DNA of 30,333 nucleotides from J005 sp964613235 (lineage in GTDB: Bacteria; Pseudomonadota; Zetaproteobacteria; Mariprofundales; Mariprofundaceae). Below, piece by piece: positions 8,027-16,694 of the stretch. The translations under genes and the position numbers were made by a program. The stretch spans positions 1-30,333 of the forward strand of contig CAZTGM010000017.1 of the NCBI GenBank assembly GCA_964613235.1. Reading direction: 5' to 3'. How positions within the stretch are numbered: the first letter of the stretch is position 1; each line of letters starts with the position of its first letter. The notes below the pieces were generated by a model, which was given only the letters and a program-made list of their open reading frames with translations, was not told the DNA's origin and ran no database searches.

Positions 8027-8040
8027 GCATGCTAGCATGC
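8027..8040. promoter_or_regulatory. Perfect 14-bp palindrome between suhB and the hybrid kinase
   Basis: GCATGCTAGCATGC reads the same on both strands. It lies in the 172-base gap between the two divergent starts, 56 bases upstream of suhB and about 100 bases upstream of the kinase ATG. It may be a binding site for a dimeric regulator; no function is shown by the sequence alone. Confidence 0.4.
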
Positions 8041-8123
8041 TGTTTGAGCATCGTCGTCTGTCGGTTTACCGATCGCCGGAGCGCGCGATTTCAGCAGAAC
8101 TGCTTGCGCTTCTTTTTGCACTG

Positions 8124-8129
8124 TATACT
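8124..8129 (+). promoter_or_regulatory. Possible -10 box of the hybrid kinase gene
   Basis: TATACT lies 14 bases before the ATG at 8144, giving a leader of roughly eight bases without a clear Shine-Dalgarno sequence. The -35 is weak: TTGCGC at 8104-8109 has only 14 bases of spacing. This is a tentative call. Confidence 0.3.
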
Positions 8130-8143
8130 GTTGCATAGAAAGC

Positions 8144-10276
8144 ATGAGAAGCATTCTGAAGAACTATATTGTGCAATATTGGCTGGTCCGCCGCAAACGC
8201 CCGCATGATCAGTCCATGATTCTCACCCAGGTCCAACAGGCATGGGCACGCATTGTCTTCGGTATCGCCGGCACATGTTACCTCTATATCCATGCACCGT
8301 TATTTGACCGTTTTATTGATTATTTTCTGCCACTGAGTGCCCTCTATTTTCTTTATAATCTAGCCATCATCCCCCGAATCAGGCACCAGCCACTCTCCGC
8401 TTTTCGCACCCTGTTCGGACCGGCATTTGATATTCTGGTTGTCGGCTTCGGCATGTTTATCGATGGCGGCCATAGCAGCGGCATCTATTTCATGCTGCTG
8501 ATCATCATTTTCGGCAATGCTTTCCGTTACGGCAATGCTCTTCTGTTATACTCCCAGTTCCTCAGCACCATCGGCCTGATTCTGGTCAGTATCGCCACAC
8601 TGGGCATCCTGCAACAAGGCATCGACCTGACACTGCTGTTCTGGCAATTGATCGGCCTTATCGTCATTCCCCTGTATATCTACCTCGTAGGCGAAAAAGC
8701 CGAAAAAGCTTTTCTCGGCCAGCGTGAGGCTGAAGAAACCTCACTACGACTGCTGGATCAGGGACCATTGCCCGTCTTCACCTTTGATCTGGATGAACAG
8801 CAGGAGCCACGCGTGCTCTATGCCAATGAAACCATCAATCAGATTCTGCACGATGAATTCACCAGCCTGATCGGTGAAAAGCCTGACGTACTGTGCCTGC
8901 CTGAAGACAGCGAGGAAATGAACCGCTTCTGCAAGCAAACCCTGCTAAGTCTGCGCAGACAACCCAATGTGCTGTATATACGCGGCCGTTCTCCCGACGA
9001 CGACAACCCCTTGCGCCTGATGTGCACAGCCACCTATATCCACTGGCACAATCGCAATATCGGCGTCTGCTTCATCCATGATGTCACCGAGCGTGAATCG
9101 CTGCGCCAGGAATACGAACACACCCACCGACAGGGCTATATGTCCACGCTGGTTGCCGGCATCGTGCACGATTTCCGTAATGTACTCACCTCCATCATCG
9201 GTCATGCCGAGGTCATGCAAATGGAAATAGCGGACAAGCATATCCGGGAACAACTGGAAACCATTATCGAGGCAGGCGAACGCGGATCAGCCATGGTGAC
9301 ACATCTGCTGACACTGGGCAAAAGTGCATCGAACGTCAGCGATACCATGATTGGTGACGATCATCGCCAGATACTGGAACGTATCATCGGCATTGCACGC
9401 CTGCAATTGCCGGCACACATCAAATTAAAATATGCTATCGACACACACCTGCCCACGGTCGCCATCAACCTGGTGGAAATCGAACAATTGTTGCTGAATC
9501 TGATCAACAATGCCGCCCAATCCATTGTCCACAACGGACAAATAAATGTTGCCATCAAACGCGAATTCGATGCCCAGCAACAGGAGGAATTACTCATTCA
9601 GGTACAGGATAATGGTTCCGGTATTGCCGAAGAAGATCTGGACAAAGTGACCAAACCTTTCTGGACATCAAGAGAAAAAGAAGGCGGTACCGGGCTGGGA
9701 CTGGCCATGGTACAACGCATTGTACGTATACATAACGGCACGTTGCATATCGCCTCCAAACCGGGACAGGGCACGACCGTCAGCATCCGTTTACCATCCC
9801 GTATCCGACCATCATCCGGCGGGAAGGCTGCAGTCTCGCGCGCACCTGCCATCATGCAAACAGGCAAATCCTGCCATATTCTGTTGGTAGATGATGCCCC
9901 CGATGTGCTGAATATCCATGCGGCCCTGCTGCGAAAAATAGGCCACAGAATCACAACCGCACAAAACGGCAAGGAAGCCCTGCAAAAGGTTGAGGATGCT
10001 GCTGATGCCTTCGATATGATCATTACCGATTACCGCATGCCGGAAATGGACGGTCTGGAACTGATTATCGAACTACGTCATCACCAGATCAATATACCGA
10101 TCATGATGGTCACCGCCTATGGTGAAGATGAGCGTTTACAGCAGGTGCATCGCCATCATGTCACCATTCTCAGGAAACCAATCAACCTGCGCGACCTGAA
10201 CGAACATATCATTCAGGCTCTCCAGCCAGACCAATCAACTCCGTCGCACGAAAATCCGCATACACAGCATCCGTAA
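8144..10276 (+). CDS. Membrane-bound hybrid sensor histidine kinase with receiver domain
   Basis: The 710-residue protein starts with a basic cytoplasmic tail, then five or six membrane helices between about 36 and 182. A PAS-like domain follows (about 205-315), then the phosphoacceptor helix GIVHDFRNVLTS with His342. The ATPase domain has the N-box (NLINNAAQSI, 452-461), G1 (QDNGSGI, 488-494) and G2 (GGTGLGLAM, 514-522). A C-terminal receiver domain (577-690) has Asp583/Asp584, phosphorylated Asp629 in ITDYRMPEMDG, Thr657 and Lys678. The His-box HDFRN is of the NtrB-like class, and the membrane part recalls RpfC-type sensors; the ligand is unknown. There is no output regulator next to it, so the receiver either passes phosphate on or tunes the kinase. 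Its last 68 bases overlap truA on the other strand. Confidence 0.92.
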   Translation: MRSILKNYIVQYWLVRRKRPHDQSMILTQVQQAWARIVFGIAGTCYLYIHAPLFDRFIDYFLPLSALYFLYNLAIIPRIRHQPLSAFRTLFGPAFDILVVGFGMFIDGGHSSGIYFMLLIIIFGNAFRYGNALLLYSQFLSTIGLILVSIATLGILQQGIDLTLLFWQLIGLIVIPLYIYLVGEKAEKAFLGQREAEETSLRLLDQGPLPVFTFDLDEQQEPRVLYANETINQILHDEFTSLIGEKPDVLCLPEDSEEMNRFCKQTLLSLRRQPNVLYIRGRSPDDDNPLRLMCTATYIHWHNRNIGVCFIHDVTERESLRQEYEHTHRQGYMSTLVAGIVHDFRNVLTSIIGHAEVMQMEIADKHIREQLETIIEAGERGSAMVTHLLTLGKSASNVSDTMIGDDHRQILERIIGIARLQLPAHIKLKYAIDTHLPTVAINLVEIEQLLLNLINNAAQSIVHNGQINVAIKREFDAQQQEELLIQVQDNGSGIAEEDLDKVTKPFWTSREKEGGTGLGLAMVQRIVRIHNGTLHIASKPGQGTTVSIRLPSRIRPSSGGKAAVSRAPAIMQTGKSCHILLVDDAPDVLNIHAALLRKIGHRITTAQNGKEALQKVEDAADAFDMIITDYRMPEMDGLELIIELRHHQINIPIMMVTAYGEDERLQQVHRHHVTILRKPINLRDLNEHIIQALQPDQSTPSHENPHTQHP

Positions 10277-11012
10277 AAAATAGTCCCTGCGCCGGCGCTG
10301 TTGCAGCACCCTGTCTGCGATCTCCCTGCTCCAGCAAGCATGCAAAACCCTGTACGCTGTTCTTCTCCAGACCAACCTCGACAAGATTGCCGACAAGATT
10401 ACGTACCATATGGTAAAGGAATGCATCGGCACGCACATGAATGCGAATACAGTCATCCTGCCGCTCGATCGTAATCTCACGCACATGCCGCACCGGACTG
10501 TGTGCCTGACAACCGCTGGCCCGCAAGGCACTGAAGTCACGCTTGCCGATCGTCAATCGGGCTGCCGCACGCATGGCCGCCAGATTCAGTGGCCGTGGCA
10601 TCCACCAGTGACGCCAGCGTTGCAAAGCCGATAGCGTGGAGCGATTCCATATCTGATAGCAATAGGCTCGCTCCAGACAATCAAAACGGGCATGAAAATC
10701 ATCAGCAACGCCACGCACACCGATAACGCGCACCGTTTCTGGCAAATGTGCATTGACACCATGCAGATACGCGCGTGGCGCACGCTGCCAGCGATGCGCT
10801 GCCACGTTCGCATGCACCAGCATGGCGCTGGCATGTACACCGGCATCGGTTCGGCCGGCCGCCACAAGCTGTAACTGCTCCGGGCTGCGACCATCCACGG
10901 CCTGCAATGCATCCTCCAGCGTCTGTTGTACGGAGGGCGCATTATTTTGTCGTTGCCAGCCACTGAAATTATGGCCGTCGAACTCCAGTACCATGACGAT
11001 ACGGCAGCTCAT
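10209..11012 (-). CDS. truA: tRNA pseudouridine(38-40) synthase
   Basis: TruA makes pseudouridine at positions 38-40 of the tRNA anticodon stem. The catalytic Asp56 is in AAGRTDAGVHA, and the family motifs FDGHNFSGWQRQ near the N-terminus, RAYCYQIWN and FLYHMVRN are all present. I start at ATG 11012, whose bases overlap the stop of the preceding gene (ATGA); this gives 267 residues, the family length. A start further upstream at 11120 would overlap the previous gene in another frame and add non-conserved residues. The coupling suggests translation follows the EcfT-like gene. The 3' end overlaps the convergent hybrid kinase by 68 bases, covering about the last 22 codons of each gene. Confidence 0.96.
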   Translation of the reverse strand: MSCRIVMVLEFDGHNFSGWQRQNNAPSVQQTLEDALQAVDGRSPEQLQLVAAGRTDAGVHASAMLVHANVAAHRWQRAPRAYLHGVNAHLPETVRVIGVRGVADDFHARFDCLERAYCYQIWNRSTLSALQRWRHWWMPRPLNLAAMRAAARLTIGKRDFSALRASGCQAHSPVRHVREITIERQDDCIRIHVRADAFLYHMVRNLVGNLVEVGLEKNSVQGFACLLEQGDRRQGAATAPAQGLFFTDAVYADFRATELIGLAGEPE

Positions 11013-11692
11013 ACGGACCATGCCCACAATAGGGTCGCTGTTGCCAGTACACACCAGCACATCGTTTCTGTAGCTGAAAAGGGGGACAGGCGCATACCGG
11101 CAGCGGGCTGTTCGCCCCAACGTAGCCAGAGCATCTCGGCATGACGTTCTCCCAATCGCACGGCCTGACGCACCAGCGCTTCAAGCAACATGGGAAAGTG
11201 TCGCCAGCGACCGGAACGGTTATGCCATTGTGCTTTCATCAGCAGCAGATACTGCCCCAGACTCTGGCGCAGGGGCATCACCATCAGAATATAGGGATAC
11301 AGACGTCGACCGGCCAAAGGCATACGTGCAGCCAACAGCAACCAGTCTTGCTGAGACCATAATTTGCTAATCGCCATACCGGCCAGAAAAAACATCAGTA
11401 AATGCAGGCTCATATTGATCCCCTGCTGCAGGCCTTCACGCGTAATATGCAGCATGGACAGGGAAAACAGAATATCACCGGGTGTAAACAATGCATGGAT
11501 CAGCAAAATGGGCAACAGCAACCATTTGAGCAGCCTCAACATGCGCCACAGTGCATGAGCATGGCCGTCACGCATTCGAATCAGTACAACCAGCAGTGCA
11601 CTAAGCAAGGCCATATGGAACAGATCCAGCGCCTGAAAACACAACAGCAGTAGGGCTGCGACAAAATACAGGCGACAAAGATGACTGCACAT
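11009..11692 (-). CDS. EcfT/CbiQ-like transmembrane protein
   Basis: The 227-residue protein is strongly hydrophobic in its N-terminal two thirds, with about four to six membrane helices. It looks like the T component (EcfT/CbiQ) of energy-coupling-factor vitamin or metal transporters: HALFTPGDILF and ITREGLQQGINMSLHLLM fit that family's middle region, and an amphipathic cytoplasmic part follows. The two Ala-Arg-Gly coupling motifs of EcfT appear only in degenerate form (near HNRSGRW and WLRWGEQ), keeping the Arg. No ECF ATPase or substrate-binding component is nearby. The start ATG has no clear ribosome site; it lies 26 bases after fimV and the gene ends in the truA start (ATGA). The family is a recognition from pattern, not a search. 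A final hydrophobic segment (CWCVLATATLLWAW) closes the protein. Confidence 0.6.
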   Translation of the reverse strand: MCSHLCRLYFVAALLLLCFQALDLFHMALLSALLVVLIRMRDGHAHALWRMLRLLKWLLLPILLIHALFTPGDILFSLSMLHITREGLQQGINMSLHLLMFFLAGMAISKLWSQQDWLLLAARMPLAGRRLYPYILMVMPLRQSLGQYLLLMKAQWHNRSGRWRHFPMLLEALVRQAVRLGERHAEMLWLRWGEQPAAGMRLSPFSATETMCWCVLATATLLWAWSV

Positions 11693-11718
11693 CAGTGGAA
11701 AACGAGACTCAGCCGAAA

Positions 11719-14082
11719 TCAGCTCTGCAGGTCATCGTCATCCTTTTCGAGCTGATCAAGAAGTCGATCCAGTTTACGCACATGATCCGCATCCGGCTGT
11801 TCCTGCCGACTTTCCACCGGAGGATGTTCTTCCTGCTGTTCTTCCTGCTGTTCCTCAAGCCCGTCAAGGTCGAAATTCAGTGCCTCATCCTCGGCAACGA
11901 GGCCGGATTCACGCGGCAGATGCGATCCCACGCTGACCTCTCCCAGATCAAAACCGGAAATATCGAATGCCAGTTCCTCCCCTTCCGTTGCCGGCGTCTC
12001 TGTTACAACATCCGGGGCGTCTGTATTATCCGCTGTATCCACCAAGGCAGAATCTGGCATCTCTTCATTCAGCATGGCCACATCATCCACCGACTGCAAC
12101 AGCTCTTCTGCTTCATCCGCCAGATCGCCTGTCATGGCACTGCTCTCATCCGTATCGGCAACATCTTCCGGCACATCATGCTGCAGCAGACCCGTACCTT
12201 TATCCCCTGCTGCTGCATCCCCGCTTGCCATGGCGGGCAAAACATCATCCAGCCCCATCTCCCGCAGGCCCGCGAGAAAACGTTCCCTCTCACCTTCCGA
12301 AATCGCTTGCATGGAAGCTGCAATGCTGCGTTTCAATTCTTCTTCCCGGGCAAAAAAGCTGAGAATCAGAATCTTTTTGATATGTGCATCCACGCGATGC
12401 GGATCAGCCTGCAAGGCCAGCTCAACCATTTTCATGGCTTCATCTTCCATGCCATAGCGCAAATAAACATCGGCATCGGCGAGATGATCGATATTGGCAT
12501 TGGACACATCAGCAACGACTGGTGAAGCCGTTGTTTCTTTATTCGGCTGCGGAAGTGGTGCTTTGTCCGCTTTCGTTCCAGAAGGCTCCGTATGCGGCGT
12601 GGCAACGGCTTCTTCCGCTTCGGATACCGTTTCGCTGCTGGCTGGCGCAACTGATGATAGCACCTCCTCAGGCACGGCTTCCACCTTGTCTGCAAATGCT
12701 TCTGCTTCACTGACCGGCGACACAGCCATCGTATCACCTGCTACCGGCTTACGACGTAACACAATCAACAGCGCCAGCAACAGGATCACGATTAGCACGG
12801 CCATACCCAGCAATATCCACTGCGTCATTTCAGCATCCCGTTTTTTCTCTTCCTGCAGCATGGCCAGTTGCAATTGCATCTGCTTAAGCTGCAACTCCAG
12901 ACCCTTTAATTGACGATCGATCTCCTGCGCAGCCGGTGTAGCTGCTGTTTTTTCAACGGCAATATCACCCTGAGGTGCGACAGGCTCAACCTGTGCCTGC
13001 TCTGTCGATGCTGCCAGCGACTGTGATACCGGATGCTCCTGGTCTTCTTTCAATGGTGCCGATGCAGGTATCACAGACGCAGATGCACCATCTGCCGCTG
13101 TGGCCAGCGACGCATCCGCGTCCTCTTCTTCTGCTTTTCGGTCAGCGGCAGCAACCGTTGTTGCCGTTTGATGCTCTGCCTCAGCCTTCTCGCCCACACG
13201 GATGCGGGGGCTGTAGCGCGTTTCCTGCGCCCGCTTTTCCGCTGCATAGCGTGGCTTTTTGATTAATTCCCGCCAGCGACTCATATGTCGGCGAAAAATA
13301 CGACTGGCTTCCGCCGGTGCATGTTTCTCGATTTCGGCACGCGTCGGCACTTTCAGCATGGCGCCTTTTTTCAACAGGTTGAAGTTGCCGGCATTGAATT
13401 TATCCGGGTTTTTTTCATACAGCGCCACAACAATTTGCGCCATGGTATAACGATCATCAATTTTCAGACGCTGGGCAACCGTCGATAACATATCACCACG
13501 CACAATCGGCCCGTAAACCGATGTCCGCGCCCAGCCATCAAACGGTTCAAATGGCTTGCTTTTCTGCTGCTCCGGCTTCTTCGGCCTGGCTTCCGTTGCC
13601 GGCTGCAACACGACCGGCAGCACTTCAGGGCCTTTTGCCCTGACCGTCGCAACAGGCGCCTGTCTGGCTACAGCCGCTGGCTGCACCGCCTTGGGAAGCT
13701 CCAGAAACACAGGGAATTTCTTGAACTGGGTAAAACGTTCGTAACTGAGTTTGACCACCAGATTAAAGAATGGCACCCGTACAGGCCTGACTGAGGAAAG
13801 TTCCAGCACATGACTGCCATCGGATTTGCGGATAATTTGAATGGTTGCCACGAAAGGCTCCCGATAGATTTCCAGAATCCGGTAATCGGAGAACCCGGCA
13901 ATCGCAGCATGCACCTTGTCCATACTCTCGTCTTCTGCCAGATGCACCTCGACCTGTGCAAAAAACGGTTCACCAAGATGACTGGCAACTTCGATTTTTC
14001 CAAGGGAAACAGCAGATGCGTTACCGGTCAGGCAACACCAGACCAGCAGGCTCATCATCCAACGAATCGGTATCCGATGCAT
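11719..14082 (-). CDS. fimV: FimV-like inner-membrane protein with LysM-like and TPR regions
   Basis: The 787-residue protein has a signal peptide (cleavage after about Ala24, NASA-VS) and the FimV N-terminal periplasmic domain (about 25-131: LGKIEVASHLGEPFFAQVEV, FFNLVVKLSYERF). A LysM-like region (about 190-250: YGPIVRGDMLSTVAQRL, LKKGAMLKVP) and a Pro/Ala/Glu-rich linker follow. Next come a coiled coil (about 387-418), one membrane helix (422-442) and an acidic cytoplasmic part with a TPR-like segment (536-580). It ends in a conserved-looking helix KLDRLLDQLEKDDDDLQS. FimV is a polar hub for type IV pili and cAMP signalling in Pseudomonas and relatives; here the role is inferred. The order leuB-asd-fimV-truA is typical of beta/gamma groups. 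Near 11827-11856 the DNA repeats a 12-base unit, giving EEQQ repeats. Confidence 0.88.
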   Translation of the reverse strand: MHRIPIRWMMSLLVWCCLTGNASAVSLGKIEVASHLGEPFFAQVEVHLAEDESMDKVHAAIAGFSDYRILEIYREPFVATIQIIRKSDGSHVLELSSVRPVRVPFFNLVVKLSYERFTQFKKFPVFLELPKAVQPAAVARQAPVATVRAKGPEVLPVVLQPATEARPKKPEQQKSKPFEPFDGWARTSVYGPIVRGDMLSTVAQRLKIDDRYTMAQIVVALYEKNPDKFNAGNFNLLKKGAMLKVPTRAEIEKHAPAEASRIFRRHMSRWRELIKKPRYAAEKRAQETRYSPRIRVGEKAEAEHQTATTVAAADRKAEEEDADASLATAADGASASVIPASAPLKEDQEHPVSQSLAASTEQAQVEPVAPQGDIAVEKTAATPAAQEIDRQLKGLELQLKQMQLQLAMLQEEKKRDAEMTQWILLGMAVLIVILLLALLIVLRRKPVAGDTMAVSPVSEAEAFADKVEAVPEEVLSSVAPASSETVSEAEEAVATPHTEPSGTKADKAPLPQPNKETTASPVVADVSNANIDHLADADVYLRYGMEDEAMKMVELALQADPHRVDAHIKKILILSFFAREEELKRSIAASMQAISEGERERFLAGLREMGLDDVLPAMASGDAAAGDKGTGLLQHDVPEDVADTDESSAMTGDLADEAEELLQSVDDVAMLNEEMPDSALVDTADNTDAPDVVTETPATEGEELAFDISGFDLGEVSVGSHLPRESGLVAEDEALNFDLDGLEEQQEEQQEEHPPVESRQEQPDADHVRKLDRLLDQLEKDDDDLQS

Positions 14083-14114
14083 GAACCCTTCTACCCCTCC
14101 AACATCACATTACA

Positions 14115-15143
14115 TTAATGGATCAGCATTTCCGCAATCTGCACGGCATTTAGCGCTGCACCTTTACGGACATTATCAGCGACCACCCATAACTGCAATG
14201 AATTCGGCAAGGATGCATCATCCCGAATGCGCCCTACCCACACCGGATCGGAACCGGCAGCCTCGCTGGGCATCGGGTAGTCCTCGCTGGCGGGATCATC
14301 GACAACGCAAATACCCTCGCTTTCGGCCAAAATCTCTCGCGCACGCTCAGCCGGCAGAGCCCCTTCGAATGTTACATTCACGGACTCGGAATGACCGTAG
14401 AATACCGGTACGCGCACCGTCGTCGCCGTTACGGCAATGGACGGATCAAGAATCTTGCGCGTTTCATCCATCATCTTGCGCTCTTCCTTGGTGTAACCAT
14501 CCTCAAGGAATACGTCGATATGCGGAATCACATTAAATGCAATGCGAGCTGGAAATACCTGCTGTTCGGCCTCACGCGCATTAAGCAACTGGCCGGTTTG
14601 CCGTGCCAGCTCTTCCATACCCTTTCCTCCGGCACCGGATACGGCCTGATAGGTCGATACGACCACACGGCGAATCGGAACAGCATCATGCAATGGCTTC
14701 AATGCCACAACCAACTGAATCGTCGAACAATTGGGATTGGCAATAATGCGATTGTGTCGCGCCATTTCCAGCGCCTCGGGGTTCACTTCCGGCACGATCA
14801 GTGCAATATCGGGTTCCATACGCCAGGCACTGGAATTATCAACCACATAGCAACCGGCTTCGGCAAAACGCGACGCATGCGCCAATGAGGTGCCACCACC
14901 GGCTGAGAACAGCGCGATATCGACACCGGCCGGATCAAAATGCTCCAGATCCTGCACCGTATAATCCTTGTCATTGAAGGTAACCGTCGAGCCTGCACTG
15001 CGGCTGGAGGCCAGCGCTACAATCTCGGCAACGGGGAACTGTCGCTCCTCCAGGATTTCCAGCATCGTCTGGCCCACAGCACCCGTCGCGCCAACAACAG
15101 CCACACGATAAGCATCCTTTTCCGGTAAAAAGCGCTCGTTCAT
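14115..15143 (-). CDS. asd: Aspartate-semialdehyde dehydrogenase
   Basis: Asd reduces aspartyl phosphate to aspartate semialdehyde with NADPH, the branch point to lysine, diaminopimelate, threonine and methionine. The nucleotide-binding motif is VVGATGAVGQTM (16-27) and the catalytic Cys139 is in ANPNCSTIQ. The downstream substrate motif SGAGGKGMEEL is present. Length is 342 residues, normal for the family. The ATG shares one base with the leuB stop (TGATG), so the two are probably coupled. About ten residues precede the core (MNERFLPEKDAYRVAV), slightly longer than many homologues. It lies in the glyA-nrdR-leuB-asd-fimV run; fimV starts 32 bases downstream. Confidence 0.97.
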   Translation of the reverse strand: MNERFLPEKDAYRVAVVGATGAVGQTMLEILEERQFPVAEIVALASSRSAGSTVTFNDKDYTVQDLEHFDPAGVDIALFSAGGGTSLAHASRFAEAGCYVVDNSSAWRMEPDIALIVPEVNPEALEMARHNRIIANPNCSTIQLVVALKPLHDAVPIRRVVVSTYQAVSGAGGKGMEELARQTGQLLNAREAEQQVFPARIAFNVIPHIDVFLEDGYTKEERKMMDETRKILDPSIAVTATTVRVPVFYGHSESVNVTFEGALPAERAREILAESEGICVVDDPASEDYPMPSEAAGSDPVWVGRIRDDASLPNSLQLWVVADNVRKGAALNAVQIAEMLIH

Positions 15144-16231
15144 CAGCTCTCCCCCAGTGCCTTCAGGCGCTTCACCACCGCATCGCCCATACCACTGCAG
15201 GATACAGCCATCTCACCGTTGAATGCCAGGTCCACGGTACGCACGCCGTCATCCAGCGTCTGATCCACGGCCTGCTCAATCTTCTGCGCCAGATCTTCGC
15301 GACCCAGCGAATAACGCATCATCATGGCCAGTGACAAAATCGTGGCCAGCGGATTAGCCTTGTCCTGACCGGCGATATCCGGCGCCGAACCATGGATCGG
15401 TTCATACATCGCATGCTGCTCGCCAATTGATGCCGACGGCAGCATGCCGATCGATCCGGTCAGCATGGAGGCTTCATCGGACAGAATATCACCGAACAGG
15501 TTGCCAGTGACAATCACATCGAACTGCTTCGGATGACGAATCAGCTGCATGGCCGCATTGTCGACATACATATGCGATAGCTCCACATCAGCAAATTCCT
15601 GTTCATGCACTTCGCATACAACGCTGCGCCACAATTCGGAAACCTCCAGCACATTGGCCTTTTCCACGCTGCAGACGCGATTATTGCGCAGGCGTGCTGC
15701 CGCAAACGCCTTGCGAGCAATGCGACGGATTTCGCTTTCACGATAGGCCATCGTATTAAAGCCGCGACGCTCGCCATCGTCCTCGGCAATACCGCGCGGC
15801 TGGCCGAAATAGATGCCGGACACCAGTTCACGTACGACAAGAATATCGACGCCATCAATCACTTCCGGTTTCAGCGTGGACGCATCGAGTAACTGCTTCT
15901 GCACTTTCGCCGGCCGGTAATTGGCGAACAGACCAAGGTCCTCGCGAATGCGCAACAGCCCGGCCTCCGGTCGCAACGGCTTGTCCAGTGCTTCCCATTG
16001 CGGACCACCGACAGCGCCCAGCAATACGGCATCGCTGGCCTTGGCCAGTTGCTGCGTGGCTACGGGATACGGATCACCGGCACCGTCATAACCCGCCCCG
16101 CCAATCAGGCCTTCTTCCCACTCAGCGTTCAGGGCAAAATGCGTATTGAGCACATCCAGCACCTTCAGCGTCTCGCGCACGATTTCAGGGCCGATGCCGT
16201 CACCCGGCAATACAGCAATGTTCACACTCAT
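15143..16231 (-). CDS. leuB: 3-isopropylmalate dehydrogenase
   Basis: LeuB oxidises and decarboxylates 3-isopropylmalate with NAD in leucine synthesis. Recognisable parts are IAVLPGDGIGPEIV (N-terminus), LLRIREDLGLFANYRP (substrate arginines), and IVTGNLFGDILSDEASMLTGS, which holds the metal-binding aspartates. MYEPIHGSAPDIAGQDKANP contributes to NAD binding. It has 362 residues, the normal size. GGAG precedes the ATG by five bases and the nrdR stop lies only two bases upstream. It is followed by asd with a one-base overlap. The leuC and leuD genes that usually accompany it are not in this window. Confidence 0.97.
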   Translation of the reverse strand: MSVNIAVLPGDGIGPEIVRETLKVLDVLNTHFALNAEWEEGLIGGAGYDGAGDPYPVATQQLAKASDAVLLGAVGGPQWEALDKPLRPEAGLLRIREDLGLFANYRPAKVQKQLLDASTLKPEVIDGVDILVVRELVSGIYFGQPRGIAEDDGERRGFNTMAYRESEIRRIARKAFAAARLRNNRVCSVEKANVLEVSELWRSVVCEVHEQEFADVELSHMYVDNAAMQLIRHPKQFDVIVTGNLFGDILSDEASMLTGSIGMLPSASIGEQHAMYEPIHGSAPDIAGQDKANPLATILSLAMMMRYSLGREDLAQKIEQAVDQTLDDGVRTVDLAFNGEMAVSCSGMGDAVVKRLKALGES

Positions 16232-16233
16232 GA

Positions 16234-16692
16234 TTACTCCTTCTTTCCGACCGCTGTTTTCACAGCCGACAGAAAATCGTCCACATCCTTGAATTCGCGA
16301 TATACCGAAGCGAAACGCACATAGGCCACACCATCCAGGCAGCGCAACTGCTCCATGACAAACTCGCCGATCATTGTCGCCGGCACCTCGCCTTCGCCCA
16401 GCTCACGCACAGAACGCAGCACTTCATTCACGCCTTGCTCCAGTTGCTCGGCCGATACCGGCCGCTTTTCCAGTGCCTTCTGCATGCCGCGATGAATCTT
16501 GCCGATATCGAATGCCTGCCGTGTGCCATCTTTCTTGACCACCAGCGGTAGCCGCAACACAGCCCGCTCGAATGTCGAGAACCGCTTGCCACACGACTCG
16601 CATTCGCGCCGGCGACGTACGGCTGCGCCATCCTCGACAACGCGCGAATCGATGACCCGCGTATCATCATGGCTGCAAAAGGGGCAATGCAT
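16234..16692 (-). CDS. nrdR: NrdR, repressor of ribonucleotide reductase genes
   Basis: NrdR is a zinc-finger and ATP-cone regulator that senses ATP/dATP and represses nrd genes. The N-terminus MHCPFCSHDDTRVIDSRV and CESCGKRFSTFER give the four zinc cysteines (3, 6, 31, 34). The ATP-cone follows from about 48 (LVVKKDGTRQAFDIGKI) to about 138. It has 152 residues, the usual length. It sits two bases after glyA and two bases before leuB, so it is certainly co-transcribed. The glyA-nrdR pairing is common in proteobacteria. No ribonucleotide reductase gene is in the window, so its targets lie elsewhere. Confidence 0.97.
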   Translation of the reverse strand: MHCPFCSHDDTRVIDSRVVEDGAAVRRRRECESCGKRFSTFERAVLRLPLVVKKDGTRQAFDIGKIHRGMQKALEKRPVSAEQLEQGVNEVLRSVRELGEGEVPATMIGEFVMEQLRCLDGVAYVRFASVYREFKDVDDFLSAVKTAVGKKE

Positions 16693-16694
16693 TG

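Noticed and set aside
7972..8143. tRNA, small RNA or riboswitch in the larger intergenic gaps
   Set aside because: I looked for cloverleaf arms and GTTCGAATC-like T-loops in all gaps and found none. No gap is longer than about 175 bases.
11695..12525. 276-codon open frame on the plus strand opposite fimV
   Set aside because: Antisense to the fimV tail and without start signals; the apparent hydrophobic start is the complement of the Glu/Gln repeats.
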